This document shows positions 39,606-44,945 of a stretch of DNA of 44,945 bases, in pieces. The position numbers and the translations under genes were made by a program. Within the stretch, counting starts at the first letter, position 1; each line of letters begins with the position of its first letter. The notes under the pieces are model-generated. The model was not told the origin of the DNA and did not search any database. It saw nothing but the letters and a program-made list of their open reading frames with translations. Origin of the DNA: an uncultured Verrucomicrobiota bacterium (GTDB taxonomy: Bacteria; Verrucomicrobiota; Verrucomicrobiia; Limisphaerales; UBA9464); assembly GCA_903842505.1 (NCBI GenBank), contig CAIMMI010000008.1, positions 1 to 44,945 on the forward strand, in the 5' to 3' direction.

Positions 39606-41272
39606 CAGAGGGCGGTGCAGAGGACGACTTCGTCCGGGGTGGTGGCGCCGAGGCGGGTCTTGACCCAGCCGTCCTCGCGGAGGAGGCGGAGACCGGAGGG
39701 TCTGCCGGCGGCGACGATCTGGTGGGAGGGGGCGCGGGCGATGATGAGTTCGGAGATGGCGTCGTTGGTGACGAGGAGTTCGTAGAGGCCGGTACGGCCG
39801 CGATAGCCGGTGTTGCGGCAGTTGGGGCAGCCGGAACCGCGGGCGAGTTGGGTGCCGGGGTCGAGGGCGAAGTCGCGGGGGAGGTTGGCGCGGTCGGGTT
39901 CGTACCAGGTCTTGCACTTGGGGCAGACGCGACGGACGAGGCGTTGGGCCATGGAGCCGATCAGGGTGGAGGCGACGAGGAAGGGTTCGACGCCCATTTC
40001 GCAGAGTCGCATGGGGGCGGAGGCGGCGTCGTTGGTGTGGAGGGTGGACAGGACGAGGTGGCCGGTCATGGCGGCCTGGGTGGCGGCGGAGGCGGTTTCG
40101 AGGTCGCGGATTTCGCCGATCATGACGACATCGGGGTCATGGCGGAGGATGGCGCGGAGGCCTTTCTCGAACGTCATGCCGACCTGGTGGTTGACGGGGA
40201 TCTGGTTGACGCCGGTGAGGTTGTATTCGACGGGGTCCTCGACGGTGATGACCTTGAGTTCGGGTCCGACGATGGCGTTGAGGGCGGCGTAGAGGGTGGT
40301 GGTCTTGCCGGAGCCGGTGGGGCCGGTGACGAGGAAGATGCCGTGGGGTCGGTCGATGAGGCCCTTGAAGATGGCGTAGGTGCCATCATCCATGCCGAGT
40401 TGCTGGAGGGTGAAGAGGACGTTGGACTTGTCGAGGAGACGCATGACCACGCCCTCGCCGAAGAGCATGGGGATGATGGAGACGCGGACGTCGACCTGGC
40501 GGCCGCCGACCTGGAATTTGATACGGCCGTCCTGGGGGATGCGGCGTTCGGCGATGTTGAGGTTCGCGAGGATCTTGATGCGGGAGATGATGGCCGCGGA
40601 GTAGCGGTGCATCTGGGGAGGGACTGGGGATTCCTGGAGGACGCCGTCGATGCGGTATCGGATGGCGATGTGGTGTTCGTACGGCTCGATGTGGATGTCG
40701 GAGGCGCGTTCTGAGACGGCTTCGAGGATGATCTCGTTGACGAGCTTGATGACGGAGGCTTCCTGGGCGGCTTCGAGGAGGTCTTCGCCGACTTCGAGAC
40801 CGGATGCGGCGGGGCCGTCATCGGCGCCGGTCATCTCGTCGAGGGTATCGCCGCCGAGGCCGTAGTGGGACTTGATGATCTTCTCGATGTCGTCCTTGGG
40901 AGCGAGGACGGGCTGGATGGCGAGGCCGGTGGTGAGGCGGAGTTCGTCGAAGGAGTAGAGGTCGAAGGCGTCGGAGGTGGCGACGTTGAGGGTGCCGTTG
41001 GAGCGGGAGACGGGGACGAGGCGTTTGCGGTAGACGACCTTGGAAGGGAGGGCGCGAAGGATGTCGGGCTCGATGGTGACGTCGGTGAGGTTGACGAGGG
41101 GGAGGTCGAGGTGCTCGGCCATGATGGCGAGGAGCTGGCGTTCGGAGAGGGTACCGAGCTGGATGAGGGCGCGGTCGAGGCGGAGGCCCTCGGCGCGTTG
41201 AAGGGCCTGGGCCTCCTCGAGTTGTTCGGGGGTGACGAGGCCCCGGCGAAGGAGGATCTGGGCGATGCTCAT
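39605..41272 (-). CDS. gspE: GspE secretion ATPase
   Basis: A 555-residue hexameric ATPase that powers pseudopilus assembly. The N1E domain (about 1-140; RRGLVTPEQLEEA, LAIMAEHLDLPLVNL) docks on GspL. The ATPase core has the N2E start ASDIHIEPYEHHIAIRYRIDG, Walker A GPTGSGKT with K323, the Asp box VITVEDPVEYN, Walker B RHDPDVVMIGEIRD, and the His box GHLVLSTLHTNDAA. A zinc-binding tetracysteine, CPKC then CPNC about 30 residues on, is typical of GspE/PilB. All catalytic parts are present. It is the first gene of the secretion operon and lies 67 bases after the helicase gene on the same strand, so it may be read from a promoter in that gap or from further upstream. Confidence 0.96.
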   Translation of the reverse strand: MSIAQILLRRGLVTPEQLEEAQALQRAEGLRLDRALIQLGTLSERQLLAIMAEHLDLPLVNLTDVTIEPDILRALPSKVVYRKRLVPVSRSNGTLNVATSDAFDLYSFDELRLTTGLAIQPVLAPKDDIEKIIKSHYGLGGDTLDEMTGADDGPAASGLEVGEDLLEAAQEASVIKLVNEIILEAVSERASDIHIEPYEHHIAIRYRIDGVLQESPVPPQMHRYSAAIISRIKILANLNIAERRIPQDGRIKFQVGGRQVDVRVSIIPMLFGEGVVMRLLDKSNVLFTLQQLGMDDGTYAIFKGLIDRPHGIFLVTGPTGSGKTTTLYAALNAIVGPELKVITVEDPVEYNLTGVNQIPVNHQVGMTFEKGLRAILRHDPDVVMIGEIRDLETASAATQAAMTGHLVLSTLHTNDAASAPMRLCEMGVEPFLVASTLIGSMAQRLVRRVCPKCKTWYEPDRANLPRDFALDPGTQLARGSGCPNCRNTGYRGRTGLYELLVTNDAISELIIARAPSHQIVAAGRPSGLRLLREDGWVKTRLGATTPDEVVLCTAL

Positions 41273-41339
41273 GATACGGTTGGAACGAGGAGGGCTGGGG
41301 GCTATTCGGGGAGTTTTCGGGGTGTTTTTTGGGGCTGGA

Positions 41340-44300
41340 TCAGAGGGTGGGCTCGGCGGAGCTGAAGAGGAACTGGAGGTCGTCGATGGTGAGGGCCTGG
41401 GAGAAGCGTTCCTCGCCGAGGATATCGCCGGCGAGGGCGGACTTCTGTTTCTGGAGTTCGCGGATCTTCTCCTCGATGGAGCCTTTGATGAGGAGGCGGT
41501 AGGCGATGACGGTGTTTTTCTGGCCGATGCGGTGGGTGCGGTCGATGGCCTGGGATTCGACGGCAGGGTTCCACCAGGGGTCGAAGAGGACGACGTAGGA
41601 GGCGGAGGTGAGGTTGAGTCCGAATCCGCCGGCCTTGAGGGAGATGAGGAAGACGGCGGCGCCGTCGTGCTGGTTGAAGGAGTCGACGAGTGGGCCGCGG
41701 TCCTCGGTATCGCCGGCGAGGTAGAAGTCCTTCCAGGAGCGTTGGCGGAGTTCCTCCTGGAGGAGGTCGAGCATGGAGACGAACTGGGAGAAGATGAGGA
41801 CCTTGTTGCCCTCCTCCATGAGGGGTTCGAGGACGTCGAGGAGAGCCTCGACCTTGGCGGAGGGTTTATTGATCTGGCGTTTGTCGACGAGGGCGGGGTG
41901 GCAGCAGATCTGGCGGAGGCGGAGGAGCGAGGTGAGGAAGTGGAAGCGGAGTTGGTCGAGGTCGGCGGAGGACTTCACCTTGAGGAGGAGGGTGCGGGCC
42001 TTCTTGTATTCGGCGCGGTAGAGGTCGCGCTGGACGCCATCGAGTTCGCAGATGAGGTCTTCCTCGATGCGAGGGGGGAGGTCCTGGGCGACCTGGGATT
42101 TGGTGCGGCGGAGGAGGAAGGGGCGGACGCGGGCGGAGAGGCGTCGGCGTGCGAGGGAATCGGAAGCCTTGCCGAAGGTGCGTTGGAAATCGGCGCGGGA
42201 GCCGAGGGCGCCGGGCATGGCGAAAGAGAGGATGGACCAGAGGTCCATGAGGCGGTTCTCGATGGGGGTACCGGTGAGGGCGAGGCGGTGGGAGGCCTTG
42301 AGGGAGCGAGCGGACTGGGCGGTCTGGGAGTCCGGGTTCTTGATGGCCTGGGCTTCGTCGATGATGACGGCGAGCCAGTGCTGGGCGGCGAGTTGGTCCT
42401 GGAGGCTTCGCAGTTGGGCGAAGTTGAGGACGAGGGCGTCGGATTCGGCGAGGATGGAGGTGAAGTCAGCGGTGGATTGGCCCTGCCAGACGGTCACGCG
42501 GATGCCGGGGAGGAAGCGGGTGGCTTCGGCGCGCCAGTTCGGGGCGACGCTCTTGGGGCAGACGATGAGGATGCGGGAAGGTTGGTCCGGTGCGGGATTG
42601 GAGGAGGCGAGGCTGGCGCGGAGCCAGGCGATCCAGGTGAGGGTCTGGAGCGTTTTGCCGAGGCCCATGTCATCGGCGAGGACGCCGCCGAAGCGGTTTT
42701 CGGCGAGGTAGGCGAGGAAGTGGAAGCCGTCGATCTGATAGGGGCGGAGGGAGGCCTGGATTTCGGTGGGGACGGCCGGGGTGACGCGGGCCTTGATCTC
42801 GGAGGCGCGGCGTTGGATGGCGTCGGCCTGGGCCTCGGGGAGGAGTTTGCGGGTGACGTCGTCCGCGAGTTGGAGGGCGTGGAAGCGCTGGGGTTCGGAG
42901 GAGAGGTCGAGGGGATTGAGGCCGATGTGGGCGAGTTGTTCGGTGTCCTCGGGGGACAGGTTGATCTGGGCGCGGCGCCAACCCTTGTCGCCGAGGCGGA
43001 CGTAGCCGCCGCGAGCGTTGAGGAGGAGGTTGAGTTCTTCCGGGGTGAGATCGGTGTTCTGGGAGGTGATCTCGACCGAGAGGTCGAACCAGTCGACGTC
43101 GGTGGGGGTGGCGTTGAGGGCGACGGTGGCGACGACGGGGTCGTGGAGGATGGACTGGAGGAGAGCTGGGAGGGCGAGTTCGATGGAGGGGTGGAGCGTT
43201 CGAGCCCAGGAGGCGAAGGTCTCGGGGAAATTGCGGGTGATCCGGAGGGAGAAGGCGCCCACGTTTTCGTCCCAGCGGGCGCCGAGGGCATCGAGGGCGT
43301 CGGTGGGGGACCAGACCCTTTCGCGTTCGTAGAGGGTGATCCGTTGGGATTTGGTTTTGCGGGATTTGGGTTGGACCCAGAGGCCGCCGAGGTAGGAATC
43401 GACGATCTCGTTTTCGGCGGTGCGGGCGGAGGCGGAGATGACGATCCGTTCGACGGGTTTGTACGCGTTGTCGGGGGCGACGACGCCGAACTCGAGGTGG
43501 AGGTGGAGGGGGACTTTTTCGGCGAGGGTGGCGAGGTTTTCCGGGAGCGAGGCCCCCATGCGGGTGAGGAGGCGGATGCCGGCCTCGGTTTCGACGGCCT
43601 TGGCTGGGATCAGGGTCGGGCGGTCGGGGGCGAATGCGGAGGGGATGGGAGGGAGCCGGTGGACGGCGTCGCCCGTGATGGCAAAGGCTGGGGGACCCTT
43701 GAGGCGGATGCGGACCTCCTGCAGCGGGCGTCCGTCGGGGAGGACCAGTTCGACGTGGTACTGGGGTTGTTCGGGGGTTGGGGGAGAGACCTTCCAGTGG
43801 AGGGGTTCCTGGGGGAACTGGAGGGGTTGGAGGTCTTCGCCGAGGATGCGGGAGTGGAGGGCGGGCTTCTGGAGGACCTGGCAGATGAGGCGTTGGAAGG
43901 GGAAGCCGTCCTGGTAGGAGAGTTCGAAATCGTAGGGGGAGCCGGCGGAGCGGGCGATGGGTTCCCAGAGTTGGACGCATTCGGGGAGGACGTCGAGACG
44001 GCCGAGGAAGTAGTCGGAGGCGAGGTTGCCGAGGACGGACTTCTTGGCTGGGCGCCAGGCGGGTTGGGAGGCGGTCCAGATCTCCACGCGTGGGCTCTTG
44101 GTGGCGAGGACAAGACGGACGTCGAGGGTCTCGGTGAGGGTGGGCTGTTCGGGAGCGTTGCCGAAGGGGTTTTCGAGGTTGCGATCGGATTCCTCGAGTC
44201 GCTTGAGCCAGCCTTCGATGTCCTTCTTTTCCCAGGCCTTGAGCCAGGCCTTGGGAGGCGGGGCGAGTTGGGCGACGCGTTCCATGAACGCGGGGAGGGT

Positions 44301-44915
44301 GAAGTTTCGATGGCGCGCCTGGCGGGCGATGGCATGCCAGAACTCGATGGGATCGGCCGGGAAGGAGGGCCAGGCGTCGAGGTTGAAGTAGGCGGGGTTC
44401 CCGGCGATGCCGTTGGATCCTTCGGTTAGTCCGATGACGTCGAGGAGGGTTGCGGTGCGGGTGGACTGAGCGCGGACGTAGAAATTTTCCAGGCGTTGGA
44501 GGTAGGTGACCTCGGTGGTGATGAGGCCGCGGCCGAGGAGGTCAGCAACCTGCTGGAGGAGGCCTGAGGATGGGGTGGGGCGGGACTTGGTCTGGGTCGA
44601 GGGATTGGCCTGGAGAGCGGTGGTGCGGGTGCCGAGGGCGGCATCGGCGACGGCGGCGCAGTGAACGCAGTTGCGAGTCAGGTCGCAGGTGCAATCGCCT
44701 TCCCAGTTGTCGGCCGAGATCCGTTCGAGGTGGACGATGAAGGGGTTCCTGCCGGGGATGGTGGCGACGATGCGGTCGTCGGGAAGGGACCGGCGGAGGT
44801 CGAGGACCGAGCCGACCTTGTCGCGTTCCTGGGAAGAAAAGTGTCGGAGGCTGCGGCTGTAGAGGGTCAGGCCCTGACGCTCGGCGAGGCTGAGGTTGAG
44901 AGGGATGACCGGCAT
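41340..44915 (-). CDS. SWIM zinc finger / SNF2-family DNA helicase
   Basis: A 1191-residue Swi2/Snf2-type ATPase. The SWIM zinc finger has CTC...CVH with C75, C77, C83 and H85. A long middle region (about 150-680) is of the bacterial SNF2-associated kind with many beta strands. The ATPase then follows: FHFLAYLAENRFGGVLADDMGLGKT (Walker A Lys near 753), DEAQ box with IIDEAQAIKN (near 850), LTGTPIENRLMDLWSIL, and the second lobe with VLIFSQFVSMLDLL, FLISLKAGGFGLNLTSA and the QAIDRTHRIGQ motif VI. It should move along double-stranded DNA; its cellular role (repair, transcription recycling or defence) cannot be read. The ATG at 44913-44915 is close to the window edge; the upstream neighbour is not visible. 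It probably shares strand and possibly transcript with the secretion operon by chance of position. Confidence 0.93.
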   Translation of the reverse strand: MPVIPLNLSLAERQGLTLYSRSLRHFSSQERDKVGSVLDLRRSLPDDRIVATIPGRNPFIVHLERISADNWEGDCTCDLTRNCVHCAAVADAALGTRTTALQANPSTQTKSRPTPSSGLLQQVADLLGRGLITTEVTYLQRLENFYVRAQSTRTATLLDVIGLTEGSNGIAGNPAYFNLDAWPSFPADPIEFWHAIARQARHRNFTLPAFMERVAQLAPPPKAWLKAWEKKDIEGWLKRLEESDRNLENPFGNAPEQPTLTETLDVRLVLATKSPRVEIWTASQPAWRPAKKSVLGNLASDYFLGRLDVLPECVQLWEPIARSAGSPYDFELSYQDGFPFQRLICQVLQKPALHSRILGEDLQPLQFPQEPLHWKVSPPTPEQPQYHVELVLPDGRPLQEVRIRLKGPPAFAITGDAVHRLPPIPSAFAPDRPTLIPAKAVETEAGIRLLTRMGASLPENLATLAEKVPLHLHLEFGVVAPDNAYKPVERIVISASARTAENEIVDSYLGGLWVQPKSRKTKSQRITLYERERVWSPTDALDALGARWDENVGAFSLRITRNFPETFASWARTLHPSIELALPALLQSILHDPVVATVALNATPTDVDWFDLSVEITSQNTDLTPEELNLLLNARGGYVRLGDKGWRRAQINLSPEDTEQLAHIGLNPLDLSSEPQRFHALQLADDVTRKLLPEAQADAIQRRASEIKARVTPAVPTEIQASLRPYQIDGFHFLAYLAENRFGGVLADDMGLGKTLQTLTWIAWLRASLASSNPAPDQPSRILIVCPKSVAPNWRAEATRFLPGIRVTVWQGQSTADFTSILAESDALVLNFAQLRSLQDQLAAQHWLAVIIDEAQAIKNPDSQTAQSARSLKASHRLALTGTPIENRLMDLWSILSFAMPGALGSRADFQRTFGKASDSLARRRLSARVRPFLLRRTKSQVAQDLPPRIEEDLICELDGVQRDLYRAEYKKARTLLLKVKSSADLDQLRFHFLTSLLRLRQICCHPALVDKRQINKPSAKVEALLDVLEPLMEEGNKVLIFSQFVSMLDLLQEELRQRSWKDFYLAGDTEDRGPLVDSFNQHDGAAVFLISLKAGGFGLNLTSASYVVLFDPWWNPAVESQAIDRTHRIGQKNTVIAYRLLIKGSIEEKIRELQKQKSALAGDILGEERFSQALTIDDLQFLFSSAEPTL

Positions 44916-44945
44916 GCGGGGAGCGGGGTTCAGGCTGGGTGGGTC

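Noticed and set aside
41232-44429. A 1065-codon open frame on the plus strand, antisense to the helicase
   Set aside because: Same Gly/Glu/Val-rich shadow composition; the minus frame contains all SNF2 motifs.

Overview
The window is about 45 kb of very GC-rich bacterial chromosome. Several gene types point to a Verrucomicrobiota-type bacterium of the PVC group, possibly the Limisphaerales/Pedosphaera side. These are a PSCyt2/PSD1 (DUF1549-DUF1553) gene followed by a Tat-exported DUF1501 gene, an ECF sigma factor abutting a membrane Ser/Thr kinase with WD40 repeats, a PPi-type phosphofructokinase, and intergenic spaces filled with short GC-rich dispersed repeats. This placement is inferred from gene content; no rRNA or other taxonomic marker is present.

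Layout. 1-189 is the 3' end of an unidentified plus-strand gene. 294-3896 (minus) is an ECF sigma factor/Ser-Thr kinase pair. 4497-5474 (plus) is a bile acid:sodium symporter-like protein. 5802-9525 (minus) is the DUF1549/DUF1553 plus DUF1501 pair. 10267-13684 (plus) is a tight run of a RidA-family protein, a D-threonine aldolase/D-serine dehydratase-like PLP enzyme and an exported agarase-like glycoside hydrolase. 13691-16238 (minus) holds an acyltransferase and a phosphofructokinase. 16860-18511 (minus) holds a cysteine desulfurase and a small lipoprotein.

18569-41272 (minus) is a nearly complete type II secretion operon read in the order gspE-F-G-H-I-J-K-L-M/C-D, with neighbouring genes overlapping by 1-8 bases almost throughout. 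41340-44915 (minus) is a SWIM/SNF2 helicase.

The outstanding object is the last gene of the secretion operon. It encodes a secretin of 4214 residues, several times the usual size of about 600-800. It has a signal peptide, one STN/N0-like domain, about 46 consecutive GspD N1-like (Secretin_N, ring-building) modules where a normal GspD has three, and one ordinary secretin pore domain at the C-terminus. In the middle, a four-module block of 308 codons is present three times in a row with an exact 924-bp spacing, so the array has grown by duplication. How such a chain fits into a periplasm is an open question. A small lipoprotein gene right behind it is a pilotin candidate.

The intergenic spaces carry several families of dispersed repeats: a GGACACTCGCCCCACC family, a GCCTCCTGACGTCG family, tandem TACTCG tracts, GATCGGTC tracts and a 196-bp imperfect palindrome. 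All recognised copies of the first two families point the same way. One copy lies inside the 3' end of gspK and supplies part of an extra C-terminal tail.
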